DNA of 64,000 bases from Pseudomonas phenolilytica (GTDB lineage: Bacteria; Pseudomonadota; Gammaproteobacteria; Pseudomonadales; Pseudomonadaceae): NCBI RefSeq assembly GCF_021432765.1, contig NZ_CP058908.1, positions 62,001 through 126,000 of the forward strand. The letters run 5' to 3'. This document shows, piece after piece, positions 8,937 through 18,861 of this stretch. Position numbers and translations under genes: made by a program. Position 1 is the first letter of the stretch. Every line of letters begins with the position of its first letter. The notes beneath the pieces were generated by a model. The model was not told the origin of the DNA. It worked only from the letters and a program-made list of their open reading frames with translations, and ran no database searches.

Positions 8937-11498
8937 ATGAGCAGAAGGCGCAAGCGCTGGCTCTGGATGTCATTGGGCCTGCTGCTGGTGGTCTGCGCGG
9001 CATTCATCTATGCCCAGCATCGCTGGCAGCAGCTGGCTCGGGCGCAGGGCATCGAAACCCTGCACTGGCAGGGTCTGGCACTCGCGCGCGACGGATTGTC
9101 GCTGCAACGCCTGAGCTATGCCCAGCAGACGAGTGGCGGGGGCCGACTCGCGCTGCACGCTGAAGGCGTTTCGCTGCGTTTGGCCGGTCTGCTGCGCGGC
9201 CTGCCCCCGCAAGCGCTGGAGGTCGCCCAGCTCGAACTGGACTGGCAAGCGCCTGCCTCCCCCCCTCCGGCGACAGCGAACACTGCGCCGAGCGCTGCGC
9301 AACTGCGCCGCTGGGCCGCCTGGCTGCCGCACACGCTGACCATTCACGACCTGCAGCTGCGCCTGCCCTGCGCCAGCGGAACCTGCCAGGAACAGGCGCG
9401 CCTGCGCCTGCAGCGCACCGGCGCCGAGCTGCTGCCGCTGAGTGGCGAGCTGACGCTGTCGCGTGGCGATCATCGGGCGACCCTGCTGATCGAGGCCATG
9501 GCCGAGGGCGTCGCGATCCGCGCGCAGGCACGATTGCTGCTCGACGATCAGCCACGCCTGAGCCTCGACAGTCAGGCGACGCGCGACGACACACAGCAGC
9601 ACTGGCGCGGCACGCTGGCCCTGAGCGGCCTGCCCGAGGCGCCCTGGGTGCTGGAATGGCTCGGAACCTGGCTGGAGTACGACCCCGCAGCGTTCGGCGA
9701 GCTGCCCAGCGACATGCGCCTCGGTGTCGGCTGGGCGCTGGCGCGACCGGCGAGCGCTGCCCTGGACGACTGGCGCCAGCTGAGCGGTGAGCTGCAGCTG
9801 TCGACCGATCTGCCACTGTTCTGGCCACTGCTCGACCTCGGCGAGCTGCGCGGCCGGCTCGACCTCGGCGCACGCGCCAGCGCTGGCCTCTGGCTGCCAA
9901 CTTCATTGACCGCCGATCTGCAGATGCGCCCCGGCGCGCGGCTGCTGCAAACGCTGCCGGAAACGCTGCGGCCGGACCTGCTGCGCCTGGCCATCACGCC
10001 TGCCGGCAACGCACAGCCCGGCGCCCCACTGACGCTGCAGCTGCGGCTGGAAGGCGAAGGCGCCAGCCCGGCCACCCTGCAGGCGCAACTGCAGGTCGAG
10101 ACCGGCGTAGCGGAGCCCGGCCTCGTCGTAGAGGATGCCCGTCTCCAACTGCGCAGCCCGCACCTCGCGCAGGCGGCGCTCGATCTGCGCAACCTGCAGG
10201 CCGACCTGCGCCTGCACGGGCGCATCGCTGCCGCACACAGCGAGCTGAACCTCGGAGCAAATTCACGGCTGAACATCGAGCGACTGGCCGCCGGTACGCT
10301 GCTGGCGCACCAGCTCGACGCCGAACTCGCCGGCCTGCAACTGCAGTTCGGCGCCACTGCCGACACCATCCCGCAACTACGTCTGTACGGCCCCGCCAGT
10401 CTGCGACTGGCACGCCTGCAACAGCCGCAGCTGGTTGCCCAGGGCTGGCAATGGAACGGTCGGCTCGACCTCGACGCCAATCGCCTGCGCGCCAGCGGCG
10501 CGCTGGGCAATGCCGCCGGGCTGGCGCTCGACATCGAGCTGGAGCAGGCCTGGAACGGCGCGCTGCAGATCGACGGCAAGCTGCCGGAGGTATTTCTGCG
10601 CGCCGGCAATCCGCTCGCCGGCACCCTGGCCGACTGGCCCACGCTGCTGCAGCTCGACAGCGGCCGGCTGCAGGCGGACGGCCGCCTGACCGTACCCGCC
10701 GGCAACGCGCCGCTTGCGGCCAGCCTGGCACTGCGCGGCAACGGGCTGGCAGGCATCTACGACCGTACCGAACTGAGCGGTCTGGATCTGCAGCTCACCC
10801 TGAGTCTGGCGCGCGAGCAGCTGCGCCTGGAACTTCCCGAACTGCAGCTGCAGCGCGCCAATCCCGGCTTCGACTTCGGCCCGCTGCGCCTGCGTGGCGA
10901 CTACCAGGCCAACCTCGCGCAACCGGCGCAGGGCCGGCTCAGTTGGCAAACGGCGGAAACCCGGCTGTTCGATGGCCACCTGTGGCTGCAACCCGGCAGC
11001 CTCGATCTCGCCGGCCAGCCGCAGCCGCTACAGGCCCGACTGGAAGGCCTGCAACTGCCGACGCTGCTGGCCGCCTACCCGACCGAAGGGCTGAGCGGCA
11101 GCGGCATCCTCGATGGCAGCCTGCAGCTGCGCTACCTGCCTGCGGGGCTGGTGATCGACGATGGCCAGCTCGCCGCGCGGGCGCCCGGTGGCGTGCTGCG
11201 CTTCCGGTCGCCGAAGATCGATGCCCTCGCCCAGGCCAATCCGGCGATGAAGATCGTCGCCGACGCCCTGCACGACTTCCATTACGATCTGTTGGCCAGC
11301 GACGTCCGCTATGATGCCAACGGCAAGCTGAACCTCGGGCTGCGTCTGCACGGCCGCAATCCGGGCCTGGAAGGCGGCCGGCCGATCAACTTCTCGATCA
11401 ATCTCGAAGAGGACATCCCGGCGCTGCTGACCAGTCTGCAACTGAGCGACCGGGTCAGCGAAACCATTCAACGGCGGGTGCGCGAACGCCTCCAGTGA
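8937..11498 (+). CDS. ydbH: YdbH-family AsmA-like intermembrane lipid-transport protein
   Basis: 853 residues from the ATG at 8937, just after GGAG at 8931-8934. A single N-terminal membrane anchor (WLWMSLGLLLVVCAAFIYA) precedes a very long Leu/Gln/Arg-rich region of repeating beta strands, typical of AsmA-like bridge proteins. The C-terminus (about 750-853) includes DALHDFHYDLLASDVRYD and a final RVSETIQRRVRERLQ helix, the conserved YdbH end. In E. coli, YdbH, TamB and YhdP act redundantly in phospholipid delivery to the outer membrane. The next two genes encode its known partners YnbE and YdbL, which makes the call secure. Confidence 0.9.
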   Translation: MSRRRKRWLWMSLGLLLVVCAAFIYAQHRWQQLARAQGIETLHWQGLALARDGLSLQRLSYAQQTSGGGRLALHAEGVSLRLAGLLRGLPPQALEVAQLELDWQAPASPPPATANTAPSAAQLRRWAAWLPHTLTIHDLQLRLPCASGTCQEQARLRLQRTGAELLPLSGELTLSRGDHRATLLIEAMAEGVAIRAQARLLLDDQPRLSLDSQATRDDTQQHWRGTLALSGLPEAPWVLEWLGTWLEYDPAAFGELPSDMRLGVGWALARPASAALDDWRQLSGELQLSTDLPLFWPLLDLGELRGRLDLGARASAGLWLPTSLTADLQMRPGARLLQTLPETLRPDLLRLAITPAGNAQPGAPLTLQLRLEGEGASPATLQAQLQVETGVAEPGLVVEDARLQLRSPHLAQAALDLRNLQADLRLHGRIAAAHSELNLGANSRLNIERLAAGTLLAHQLDAELAGLQLQFGATADTIPQLRLYGPASLRLARLQQPQLVAQGWQWNGRLDLDANRLRASGALGNAAGLALDIELEQAWNGALQIDGKLPEVFLRAGNPLAGTLADWPTLLQLDSGRLQADGRLTVPAGNAPLAASLALRGNGLAGIYDRTELSGLDLQLTLSLAREQLRLELPELQLQRANPGFDFGPLRLRGDYQANLAQPAQGRLSWQTAETRLFDGHLWLQPGSLDLAGQPQPLQARLEGLQLPTLLAAYPTEGLSGSGILDGSLQLRYLPAGLVIDDGQLAARAPGGVLRFRSPKIDALAQANPAMKIVADALHDFHYDLLASDVRYDANGKLNLGLRLHGRNPGLEGGRPINFSINLEEDIPALLTSLQLSDRVSETIQRRVRERLQ

Positions 11499-11533
11499 GG
11501 CGCGGCAGCCGCGATACCACAGGAGAAGTCGCC

Positions 11534-11725
11534 ATGCGCGCGCACCACCCGCCGATCCTCCTGACACTGGTCCTGCTCGCCAGTGCCTGCACGCCCCGTG
11601 TGGAGCTGGCCGTGCCGAACGAGCCGATCAACATCAACCTGAACGTGAAGATCGAGCACGAGATCTACATCAAGGTCGACAAGCAGCTCGATTCGATCAT
11701 CAACGAAGACAGCGGACTGTTCTGA
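11534..11725 (+). CDS. ynbE: YnbE-family outer-membrane lipoprotein
   Basis: A 63-residue lipoprotein. The ATG at 11534 was chosen because AGGAGA (11521-11526) lies at a proper distance. The signal peptide ends in the lipobox LLASAC, with Cys16 as the lipidation site. The mature part (PNEPININLNVKIEHEIYIKV) is a short beta-prone chain, as in YnbE, which is reported to pair strand to strand with the end of YdbH at the outer membrane. It lies 35 bp after ydbH and 8 bp before ydbL, so one operon is likely. Confidence 0.9.
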   Translation: MRAHHPPILLTLVLLASACTPRVELAVPNEPININLNVKIEHEIYIKVDKQLDSIINEDSGLF

Positions 11726-11733
11726 GGAAAGCC

Positions 11734-12078
11734 ATGAAAACCTACCTGAAACTGGCCAGCCTGCTGCTTGCACTCGGTCTGGCGCTGCCGGCCGCCGCTA
11801 TGACGCTCAACGAAGCCATGTCGGCGCTGGGAACCGCCAAGGCCGCTGGCCTGCTTGGCGAGAAGCCCGACGGATATCTGGGCGTGGTCGAATCGCGCGG
11901 CGATGCCGAGGAGATCGCCAGCCAGATCAACCAGGCACGCCGGGCCGAATACCACCGTGTGGCCAAGCAGAACGGAGTCAGCGTTGGTGACGTCGAAGCC
12001 ATCGCCGGCAAGAAGGCCATCGAGAGAACCCCGCCCGGGCAGATCATCCAGCTGAACGGCAGCTGGGTTCGCAAATGA
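11734..12078 (+). CDS. ydbL: YdbL-family (DUF1318) periplasmic protein
   Basis: 114 residues with a Sec signal peptide (KLASLLLALGLALPAAA, likely cut after ALPAAA). The mature protein has the DUF1318 pattern: LGEKPDGYLGVV, then ADEI-type helices with QINQARRAEYHRVAKQNG, and a C-terminal PPGQIIQLNGSWVRK. YdbL is thought to assist assembly of YnbE with YdbH. It is the last gene of the ydbH-ynbE-ydbL unit. Confidence 0.9.
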   Translation: MKTYLKLASLLLALGLALPAAAMTLNEAMSALGTAKAAGLLGEKPDGYLGVVESRGDAEEIASQINQARRAEYHRVAKQNGVSVGDVEAIAGKKAIERTPPGQIIQLNGSWVRK

Positions 12079-12127
12079 TCGGTCGGCCACGGGCTGCCGC
12101 CTGCGGGCGGGGCTGGCGCCCGTACCG

Positions 12128-13672
12128 ATGACGTCCAGCCTGCATCTGCGTCTCGCCCTGCTCTGCAGCCTGCTGCTGGCCGGCTGCACGCTGCCGCCGC
12201 TGGAGGGGCGCACCCACTCCAGCGCGCCGAGCGCGGCCGAAACCGCCGACACGCCGCTGGGCCGCGCACTCGCGCCGCTGCTCGCTGCACATCCGGGGCG
12301 CAGCGGTATCCATCCATTGAGCGACCCGCGCGATGCATTTGCCGCGCGCGCGATGCTGGCCAACGCGGCCGAGCGCACGCTCGACGTGCAGTACTACATC
12401 TGGCGCAACGATCTCACCGGCACGCTGCTGTTCGAAGCGCTGCACGATGCCGCCGACCGCGGTGTCAGAGTTCGCCTGCTGCTTGACGACAACGGCACCA
12501 GCGGCCTCGATCACTGGCTGGCGACGCTCGATGCGCATCCGCTGATCGAGGTGCGGCTGTTCAACCCCTTCGTGGTGCGCCGCCCGAAGGCCATCGGCTA
12601 CCTCAGCGATTTCGCCCGCGCCAACCGGCGCATGCACAACAAGTCGTTCACCAGCGACAACCAGGCCACCATCGTCGGCGGGCGCAATATCGGCGACGAG
12701 TATTTCGCCGCCAGCGAGGGCATGCTCTTCGCCGATCTGGACGTACTGGCGGTCGGCCCGGTGGTCGATGAAGTCTCGCGCGACTTCGACCGCTACTGGG
12801 CCAGCGACTCCGCCTATCCGGTGACCGGCATCCTGCCCGCCGCAAGCGAGACGGCACTGGACGAGCTGTCGGCGCAGGCGTCGATCATCGAGCGCGACCC
12901 GGCCGCCGGCCGCTACATCGAGGCGCTGCGCGACTCCGCCTTCATCCGCGACCTGCTCGCCGGCCACCTGCCGTTCGAGTGGGCGACCACGCGCATGGTC
13001 AGCGACGATCCGGCCAAAGGCCTCGGCCTGGCCGAAGGCGAGGGGCTGCTGACCTACCAGCTGGGGCAGATCCTCGGCGAGCCGCGCCGTGACGTCGAAC
13101 TGGTCTCGCCCTATTTCGTACCCACCGCGACCGGTACCGAGGCCTTCGCCGCGCTGGCAGGCAAGGGCGTGAAGGTGCGCATCCTGACCAACTCGCTGGA
13201 CGCCACCGACGTCGCCGCCGTGCATGCCGGCTACGCCAAGCGCCGCAAGGACCTGCTGCAGGCCGGCATCGTGCTCTACGAGCTGCGTCGGCTGGCCGAT
13301 GACAACGAGCCGAAAGACAAGGCCGGCCCGTTCGGCAGCTCCGGCTCCAGCCTGCACGCCAAGACCTTCGCCGTGGATCGTGAGCGGGTCTTCGTCGGCT
13401 CGTTCAACTTCGATCCGCGCTCGGCGCACCTGAACACGGAATTGGGCTTCGTCATCGACAGCCCGCTGCTCGCCGCACGCATCGAAGCGATGTTCGACGG
13501 GCGGATTCCTGCCAGCGCCTACGAGGTGCGCCTGGCCGATGACGGCCGACTCTACTGGCTGGAGCGCCGCAACGGCAGCACCGTCCGCCACAACAGCGAG
13601 CCGCAAGCCGGCTTCTGGCGGCGCGCCTCGGTGACGCTGCTGTCCTGGCTGCCGATCGAGTGGCTGCTGTGA
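12128..13672 (+). CDS. Phospholipase D-family lipoprotein (ClsC-like, two HKD motifs)
   Basis: 514 residues. A lipoprotein signal peptide ends in LLAGC (Cys20). Two HKD motifs define the phospholipase D fold: H170-N-K172 with D177, then the GGRNIGDEYF context, and H410-A-K412 with D417, then VGSFNFDPRS. Two complete motifs imply an active phosphodiesterase or phosphatidyltransferase. The family includes cardiolipin synthase ClsC, which makes cardiolipin from two phospholipids. The lipid anchor places the enzyme outside the cytoplasm, unlike ClsA or ClsC, so the true substrate is open. It starts 49 bp after ydbL on the same strand, which suggests a shared theme of envelope lipid handling. Confidence 0.85.
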   Translation: MTSSLHLRLALLCSLLLAGCTLPPLEGRTHSSAPSAAETADTPLGRALAPLLAAHPGRSGIHPLSDPRDAFAARAMLANAAERTLDVQYYIWRNDLTGTLLFEALHDAADRGVRVRLLLDDNGTSGLDHWLATLDAHPLIEVRLFNPFVVRRPKAIGYLSDFARANRRMHNKSFTSDNQATIVGGRNIGDEYFAASEGMLFADLDVLAVGPVVDEVSRDFDRYWASDSAYPVTGILPAASETALDELSAQASIIERDPAAGRYIEALRDSAFIRDLLAGHLPFEWATTRMVSDDPAKGLGLAEGEGLLTYQLGQILGEPRRDVELVSPYFVPTATGTEAFAALAGKGVKVRILTNSLDATDVAAVHAGYAKRRKDLLQAGIVLYELRRLADDNEPKDKAGPFGSSGSSLHAKTFAVDRERVFVGSFNFDPRSAHLNTELGFVIDSPLLAARIEAMFDGRIPASAYEVRLADDGRLYWLERRNGSTVRHNSEPQAGFWRRASVTLLSWLPIEWLL

Positions 13673-13712
13673 ACCACTGAGGTTCGCTCGGCCTGCGCAA
13701 ACGCGGGCGCGC

Positions 13713-16079
13713 TCAGAACAGCTCGAGCTGCCCGTCGATCAGCGCGGAGAAATCATCGCCGACGAACGGCAGAATCGCCTCGGCCACCGGCTGCAGCTGG
13801 CGCGTCAGGTAGTGGTCGTAGTCGATCGCGGCACGGCGGACTTCCAGCGGCTCGGGGCCGGCGACGGTAATCACGTATCGAATCCAGCCACCGTTCTGAT
13901 ACTGCCGCGGTCGGCCCAGGCGATCGTTGTACTCGTCGGCCAGGCGCGCCGCGCGCACATGTGGCGGCACGTTGCGCTGGTAATCGGCAAGCCGGCGGCG
14001 CAGGCGCTTGCGGTAGATCAGCAGCTCGTCGAATTCGCCCGCCAGCGTGCGCTGCACGTAATCGCGCACGAAGTCCCGATAAGGCTGGCGATGAAAGATG
14101 CGTCGGTACAGCTCCTGCTGGAAACGCTGGGCCAGCGGCGACCAATCGGTGCGCACCGTTTCCAGCCCCTTGAAGACCAGACCGTCGCTGCCGTCCGGCA
14201 GCGTGACGAGGCCGGCGTAGCGCTTCTTGCTGCCCTCCTCGGCGCCGCGGATGGTCGGCATCAGGAAGCGCCGGAAGTGCGTCTCGAACTGCAGCTCCAG
14301 CGCGCTCTCCAGGCCGAACTCCGCACGCAGCTGGGCGCGCCAGTCATCGTTGATCTGCTGCACCAGCGCGCGGCCGATGCGCGCGGCCTCCTCGTCGGAA
14401 TGCGCGCGGCGCAACCAGACGAAGGTGGAGTCGGTGTCGCCGTAGATCACCGTGTGGCCCTGCGCCTCGATCAGCTCGCGGGTGCGCCGCATGATCTGGT
14501 GCCCACGCAGGGTAATCGACGACGCCAGACGCGGATCGAAGAAGCGGCAGCCGCTGGAGCCGAGCACGCCGTAGAAAGCGTTCATGATGATCTTCAGCGC
14601 CTGCGCCAGCGGCTTGTTGCGCGCACGCTTGGCCGCCTCGCGTCCCTGCCAGATGCGCTCGACGATTGCCGGCAGGCAATGCCGGGTACGCGAGAAGCGT
14701 GCGCCGCGAAAACCCGGCACCGAGGTCTCGTCGGCCGGCTGGCGCAGCCCCTCGATCAGTCCGACCGGATCGATCAGGAAGGTGCGGATGATCGAGGGGT
14801 ACAGGCTCTTGTAATCGAGCACCAGCACCGATTCGTACAGCCCCGGCCGCGAATCCATCACGAAGCCGCCCGGGCTGGCTTGCGGCTCGCGCTCGCCGAG
14901 GTTCGGCGCGACGAAGCCCTGGCGATGCATCAGCGGCAGGTACAGATGCTCGAACGCAGCCACCGAGCCACCGCTGCGGTCGGCCACCAAGCCGGTGACG
15001 CTCGCCCGCTCGAGCAGGAAGTCCAGCAGTTCGGCATGGGCGAAGATGCGCGTGACCAGCTCGCAGTCCTTGAGGTTGTAGCGGGCCAGGGCCGGCTTGT
15101 CCTCGGCGAACATGCGGTCGATTTCGGCCATGCGCTGGTAGGGGTTGTCGATCGCCTTGCCCTCGCCGAGCAGGCTCTGGGCGACGTTTTCCAGACTGAA
15201 CGAGGGGAAGCTCCAGGTCGCCGAACGCAGCGCCTCGATGCCGTCGATGAGCAGCCGCCCCGCCGCCGCGGCGAAGAAGTGGTTACGCCGCTGGCCGTGC
15301 TCGCGCCACTCCATTTCCGCCCCGCCGCGGCCCAGGCGCAGCGGAATCTGCAAGCGCTGGGCGTGCTCGTGCAGCACACGCAAGTCGAACTGCACGAGGT
15401 TCCAACCGATGATCGCATCCGGGTCGTGCGTCGCCAGCCAGGCGTTCAGGCGCTCGAGCAGCTCGGCGCGGCTCTGGCAGTAGTCGAGGCGAAAATCCAC
15501 TTCGGCGTCCGGCCCGTTCGCTGGCCCGAGCATGTAGACCTGCCGCTGGCCGCAGCCCTCCAGCGCGATGGAGTAGAGATCGCCGCGGGCATTGGTTTCG
15601 ATGTCCAGCGAGACCAGCCGCAAGCGGGGCCGGTAGTCGGCGGCCGGTTTGAGCCGCGCGTCGGTCAGGCCCTCATCGCCGGCAGGCTTGCCGCTGAAGC
15701 ACACTGGCGCGGTGATGAAACGCTCCATCAGGTAGCGCTCCGGCGGGCGGATGTCGGCCTCGTACACATCCACACCGGCATCGCGCAGCAGCCGTGCGCA
15801 ATCGAGCAGGCGCCGGTACTGCCGGCAATACAGCCCCAGCACCGGCCGCTGATGGAAATCGCGCAACGCCAGCGGACTCAACTGGACATCGGCTTCGCGT
15901 CGCAGCAGCGCCTCGGCCCGCGCGCGCTCGTGCGCCGGGATGAAGGCGACCACCGGCCGGCTGGGAACGCGCACCAGCCGCGCGCCGGCAGCGGTGGCGA
16001 GCCAGAAGCTGATCTCGCAGCCCTCGGCGGTGTCGCGCCAGTGCCGGGTCAGAATGAACCCCTGCGGTAGATCCGCCAT
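13713..16079 (-). CDS. polB: DNA polymerase II (family B)
   Basis: 788 residues, the normal size for bacterial Pol II. The 3'-5' exonuclease motif is [12 protein letters not shown] with Asp159 and Glu161, and [14 protein letters not shown] is Exo II. The polymerase motifs are [15 protein letters not shown] (motif A), [16 protein letters not shown] (motif B) and [12 protein letters not shown] (motif C). All metal ligands are present, so the enzyme should be active in both functions. Pol II is a damage-inducible polymerase used for translesion synthesis and fork restart. I saw no clear LexA box just upstream of 16079. It converges with the phospholipase D gene. Confidence 0.97.
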   Translation of the reverse strand: MADLPQGFILTRHWRDTAEGCEISFWLATAAGARLVRVPSRPVVAFIPAHERARAEALLRREADVQLSPLALRDFHQRPVLGLYCRQYRRLLDCARLLRDAGVDVYEADIRPPERYLMERFITAPVCFSGKPAGDEGLTDARLKPAADYRPRLRLVSLDIETNARGDLYSIALEGCGQRQVYMLGPANGPDAEVDFRLDYCQSRAELLERLNAWLATHDPDAIIGWNLVQFDLRVLHEHAQRLQIPLRLGRGGAEMEWREHGQRRNHFFAAAAGRLLIDGIEALRSATWSFPSFSLENVAQSLLGEGKAIDNPYQRMAEIDRMFAEDKPALARYNLKDCELVTRIFAHAELLDFLLERASVTGLVADRSGGSVAAFEHLYLPLMHRQGFVAPNLGEREPQASPGGFVMDSRPGLYESVLVLDYKSLYPSIIRTFLIDPVGLIEGLRQPADETSVPGFRGARFSRTRHCLPAIVERIWQGREAAKRARNKPLAQALKIIMNAFYGVLGSSGCRFFDPRLASSITLRGHQIMRRTRELIEAQGHTVIYGDTDSTFVWLRRAHSDEEAARIGRALVQQINDDWRAQLRAEFGLESALELQFETHFRRFLMPTIRGAEEGSKKRYAGLVTLPDGSDGLVFKGLETVRTDWSPLAQRFQQELYRRIFHRQPYRDFVRDYVQRTLAGEFDELLIYRKRLRRRLADYQRNVPPHVRAARLADEYNDRLGRPRQYQNGGWIRYVITVAGPEPLEVRRAAIDYDHYLTRQLQPVAEAILPFVGDDFSALIDGQLELF

Positions 16080-16130
16080 TACTCTCTCGGTCGCTCAGGC
16101 AAAGGCGGATTCTACGTCAGCACGCGGCGA

Positions 16131-17102
16131 TCAGCCGGCCTGGAAGCGCTGGCGATACTCACCCGGGGTCAGCCCGACGATGCGCGTGAAGACCTTGCGA
16201 AACGCCCCCGGGTCGCCATAACCGACCTCCCAGGCGACCCGCTCGATGGGCAGGCGGCCGGCCTGCAACATCTCCCGCGCCCGCCCGACGCGCAGGCGCT
16301 GGCAGTATTCTGTGGTCGTCATGCCGGTGGCCTTCTGGAAGCGCCGCAGAAAGGTGCGGGCCTCCAGCCCGGCGCGGCGTGCCAGGTCGGCGAGCACAAC
16401 GTCCTTGGCGTCGGTTTCGGCAAGCCAGTGCTGCACGGCGAGCACGGCGTCGTCGCCATGCGTCAGGCGCGGCGCGAAAGCGCTGTAATAGCGCTGCTGG
16501 CGCCCCGGCGGATCGACCAGCAACATCCGCGCGGTGTCGATCATGATCGCCGCGCCGAGATAGCGGTCCACCAGGCGCAGTCCCAGGTCGGTCCAGGCCA
16601 TGATGCCGCCGGCGGTGATGATGTCATCGGCATCGATGATGAGCTGGTCGACATCCACCCGAACGTCCGCAAAACGGGCCAGCAGCCGCTGCGCGTAGTT
16701 CCAGTGAGTGGTAACGGTGCGGCCGCCGAGCAAGCCGGTTTCGCCAAGCAGGAAGGCGCCGGCGCACACTGATGCCAGCGTCGTGCCCGCCGCATGCTGC
16801 GCCCGTAGCCAGTCCCGGTAAGGCGCTGCCGCCTCGGATGAAAGCGGCTCTTCCAGACTGGGCGGCAGGATCAGTACTTTCGGCGCGCCGCACCCGCCCG
16901 GCAACGAATCGCGGATGCGCACCGGCGCATCGTCGCCGGCCCGTTGCTGCCAATGACTGACACGCAGCAACGCGCCGGGTACCGGCCGCTCGTCGGCGAT
17001 GCGCTGAGCGATCGCGAACAGATCGCTCAGGCCCAGCACGGCCGCCATCTGCGCGCCGGGGTACAGCAGTATTCCGATCTCGATGCTGTTTTCCTGCGCC
17101 AT
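16131..17102 (-). CDS. GlxA-family AraC-type transcriptional regulator (DJ-1/PfpI plus HTH)
   Basis: 323 residues from the ATG at 17102. The longer open frame upstream runs antisense through the hydrolase gene and is discarded. Residues 1-190 are a DJ-1/PfpI-like amidotransferase fold with the nucleophile-elbow sequence [19 protein letters not shown] (Cys at the elbow). The C-terminal 100 residues hold two helix-turn-helix units with the AraC signature [20 protein letters not shown] and the end [11 protein letters not shown]. It is divergent from a cysteine hydrolase gene across 106 bp, a common arrangement in which the regulator controls the neighbour. The ligand is unknown. Confidence 0.9.
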   Translation of the reverse strand: MAQENSIEIGILLYPGAQMAAVLGLSDLFAIAQRIADERPVPGALLRVSHWQQRAGDDAPVRIRDSLPGGCGAPKVLILPPSLEEPLSSEAAAPYRDWLRAQHAAGTTLASVCAGAFLLGETGLLGGRTVTTHWNYAQRLLARFADVRVDVDQLIIDADDIITAGGIMAWTDLGLRLVDRYLGAAIMIDTARMLLVDPPGRQQRYYSAFAPRLTHGDDAVLAVQHWLAETDAKDVVLADLARRAGLEARTFLRRFQKATGMTTTEYCQRLRVGRAREMLQAGRLPIERVAWEVGYGDPGAFRKVFTRIVGLTPGEYRQRFQAG

Positions 17103-17208
17103 ATGTCTCTTTCGCCCCGCAAGTTGTCGATCGCGCCACTTCGCAGCGTGCCGCCGCTGGCCAAGGATAGCCAGACCCTTTTTCACCAAAACGCAAAGGA
17201 ATTCCCAC

Positions 17209-17757
17209 ATGAGCAAACGAGCCGTCATCGTCATCGACCTGCAGAACGAATACACCCCGGCGGGCAAGCTGCCTCTGACGGGCATCGAGGCCGCCGTTGC
17301 CAACGCCGCGCGGGTTATCGACGATGCCCGTGCCAAGGGCATCGCAGTCATCCACGTCCGCCACGAATTTGCCCACGGCGAAAAACCGGCATTCACGCCC
17401 GGCACCGATGGCGTGCTGATCCAGTCCGAGGTCGCGCCGCGCGAAGGTGAGCCGGTCGTCATCAAGAACCACGTCAACGCCTTCCGCGAAACACCGCTGC
17501 AGCGCCTGCTCGATGAGCAGAACGTACGGGAACTGGTCGTCGTCGGTGCCATGAGCCACATGTGCGTCGATGCAGCGGTACGCGCCGCGGCGGACTTGGG
17601 CTACACGGTCACCGTGCTGCACGACGCCTGCGCGACGCTCGATCTGGAATTCGGTGGCGTAACGGTACCGGCCGCACAGGTCCACGCCGCGATGATGGCA
17701 GCGCTCGGCTTCGCCTACGCAACCATCCGCTCGACCGACGAATACCTGTTCGTTTGA
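17209..17757 (+). CDS. Isochorismatase-like cysteine hydrolase
   Basis: 182 residues from the ATG at 17209, which has AAGGA 8 nt upstream. The catalytic triad of the fold is visible: Asp10 in [10 protein letters not shown], a Lys in the [12 protein letters not shown] region, and Cys in [18 protein letters not shown]. The enzyme should hydrolyse an amide or a related C-N or C-O bond; family members include nicotinamidases and ureidoacrylate hydrolases. Substrate is not predictable here. It is divergent from the GlxA-type regulator, which may sense its substrate. Confidence 0.9.
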   Translation: MSKRAVIVIDLQNEYTPAGKLPLTGIEAAVANAARVIDDARAKGIAVIHVRHEFAHGEKPAFTPGTDGVLIQSEVAPREGEPVVIKNHVNAFRETPLQRLLDEQNVRELVVVGAMSHMCVDAAVRAAADLGYTVTVLHDACATLDLEFGGVTVPAAQVHAAMMAALGFAYATIRSTDEYLFV

Positions 17758-17831
17758 GATGACCGAGGAAAAGACCGTCCCCGAACGCGACGACCTTCGC
17801 ATCCCGTCGCTGTAAATCGAGCACGCAAAAA

Positions 17832-17872
17832 CACGAAACCCCTGATTCCTCAAAGAAATCAGGGGTTTCGTG
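17832..17872 (-). terminator. Rho-independent terminator, ancestral 3' flank of tRNA-Ser
   Basis: Perfect 16-bp stem (17832-17847 with 17857-17872) around a 9-nt loop. On the reverse strand it is followed directly by TTTTT. Read in the tRNA-Ser direction, this would have been the tRNA terminator before the element inserted between them. Confidence 0.8.
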
Positions 17873-17880
17873 CATCGATA

Positions 17881-17909
17881 TAATGGCGGAGAGATAGGGA
17901 TTTGAACCC
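17881..17909. repeat. attL: 29-bp core repeat (truncated tRNA-Ser 3' end)
   Basis: Identical to 23734-23762. It contains the last 26 nt of tRNA-Ser (half of the T arm, the acceptor 3' strand and CCA) without the rest of the gene, so it is a remnant left by site-specific integration. Confidence 0.9.
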
Positions 17910-18000
17910 CACTTTTTGCTCTGCGTTGTCCTGCAAAGCCCGGCATTACTGGGCCTGTCGCCCCGTTTCGCCCGCATTGTACCGCGTTGGTCCGCAGTGA

Positions 18001-18020
18001 TTTCGACAGTTTTTCGACGC
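18001..18020. repeat. Left TTTCGACAGTT repeat pair (possible integrase arm site)
   Basis: TTTCGACAGTTTTTCGAC here closely matches TTTCGACAGTTCTTCGAC at 23650-23667 near the other end of the element. Each contains two TTCGAC units spaced 11 bp apart. The matched positions at both ends suggest accessory binding sites for Int or Xis. Confidence 0.4.
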
Positions 18021-18104
18021 TTACAATGTCATTGTCTCAAGATAGGCGCACGAGCTACTCTTCGAGTCGTTCGATCTAGTACCTCGATCTTTCAGGAGCA
18101 AAAC

Positions 18105-18821
18105 TTGCGCCTTCCTTTCATCTGTAATGAATGTTTGTTTGGGCAGGGCGAGGTCGCCTCTCCGCCTTATCCGAGCTATGTTGAGTTGCGTGACGATGGA
18201 CGTTACGAGTTTCTTTGCCCTCAAGGGCATAAAACAATAACGGTACTACAGCAACAAAAATTCGAAATCCTATTCGAGATTGGTGCCTACGCCTTGATTG
18301 ATGGTTACTACAGAGAGTCGGTAGCCTCGTTTACGGCGTCGCTTGAGCGGTTTTACGAATTCTTTCTTCTGGCAAAAGCCTTCCAAAACAAGATGGGCGA
18401 CAAAGTATTTGATTCATCATGGAAGCTAATATCCGCACAATCCGAACGCCAACTAGGGGCGTTTATTTTTTCTTATACAGAACAATTCTTAAAACCCCCT
18501 GAACTATTGAATCAGAACAAGGTAAGGTTTCGGAACAGCGTAATACATAAGGGTACAATCCCGTCTAGGGAAGAGGCCCTTGACTATGGCCAGGCCGTAC
18601 TAAACACGATCAACCCGCTGCTGGTAGAAACTTTGTCAGCGTTTCCAGATGGGGTTCAGCAAACTATTTTCAAACACATTCTTGAGCGTCGTGAATCCGG
18701 CGATACTTCTGCCAGCACTATGAGCATGGCAACTATTTTGTCAATAAATGACAGTCAGGGCCGAGAGAAAAACCTCGAAGCAGAACTCGAAAATCTGCGT
18801 TGGTGGCGGCAACGATGGTAG
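18105..18821 (+). CDS. Zinc-finger plus HEPN-domain protein (putative defence effector or toxin)
   Basis: 238 residues from a TTG at 18105, which has AGGAG 6 nt upstream. No in-frame ATG exists before residue 97, and the upstream part of the frame reads into non-coding DNA. The N-terminus has C7-x2-C10 and C38-x3-H42, a likely zinc site. The middle is helical. Residues 143-148 (RNSVIH) match the R-N-x3-H motif of HEPN RNases, followed by KGTIPSREEALDYGQAVL, a context typical of HEPN proteins. HEPN domains often act as RNases in abortive-infection and toxin systems. The gene lies 40 bp before a TIR gene on the same strand. It is markedly more AT-rich than the host genes. Nuclease activity is inferred, and the protein matches no named system that I know. 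Confidence 0.75.
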   Translation: MRLPFICNECLFGQGEVASPPYPSYVELRDDGRYEFLCPQGHKTITVLQQQKFEILFEIGAYALIDGYYRESVASFTASLERFYEFFLLAKAFQNKMGDKVFDSSWKLISAQSERQLGAFIFSYTEQFLKPPELLNQNKVRFRNSVIHKGTIPSREEALDYGQAVLNTINPLLVETLSAFPDGVQQTIFKHILERRESGDTSASTMSMATILSINDSQGREKNLEAELENLRWWRQRW

Positions 18822-18861
18822 TTCCCCAGAATAAACAGCACGACATATTGAGGAGGCACGA

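Larger units (their letters stand above)
17758..18104. other. 347-bp region spanning chromosome/element junction
   Basis: It contains no convincing gene. In order: the end of the chromosomal flank, a strong reverse-strand terminator (17832-17872), the left attachment repeat (17881-17909), about 90 bp of element DNA, a pair of TTTCGAC repeats (18001-18020), a possible -10 hexamer TACAAT (18022-18027) and the ribosome-binding site of the HEPN gene (AGGAG 18094-18098). An 18-codon ATG frame at 17759 has no support as a gene. Confidence 0.6.

Noticed and set aside
13812..16070. 752-codon forward frame opposite polB
   Set aside because: Antisense shadow of a complete DNA polymerase II gene.
17759..17815. 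18-codon ATG frame after the cysteine hydrolase
   Set aside because: No ribosome-binding site, no conservation evidence and too short to support.
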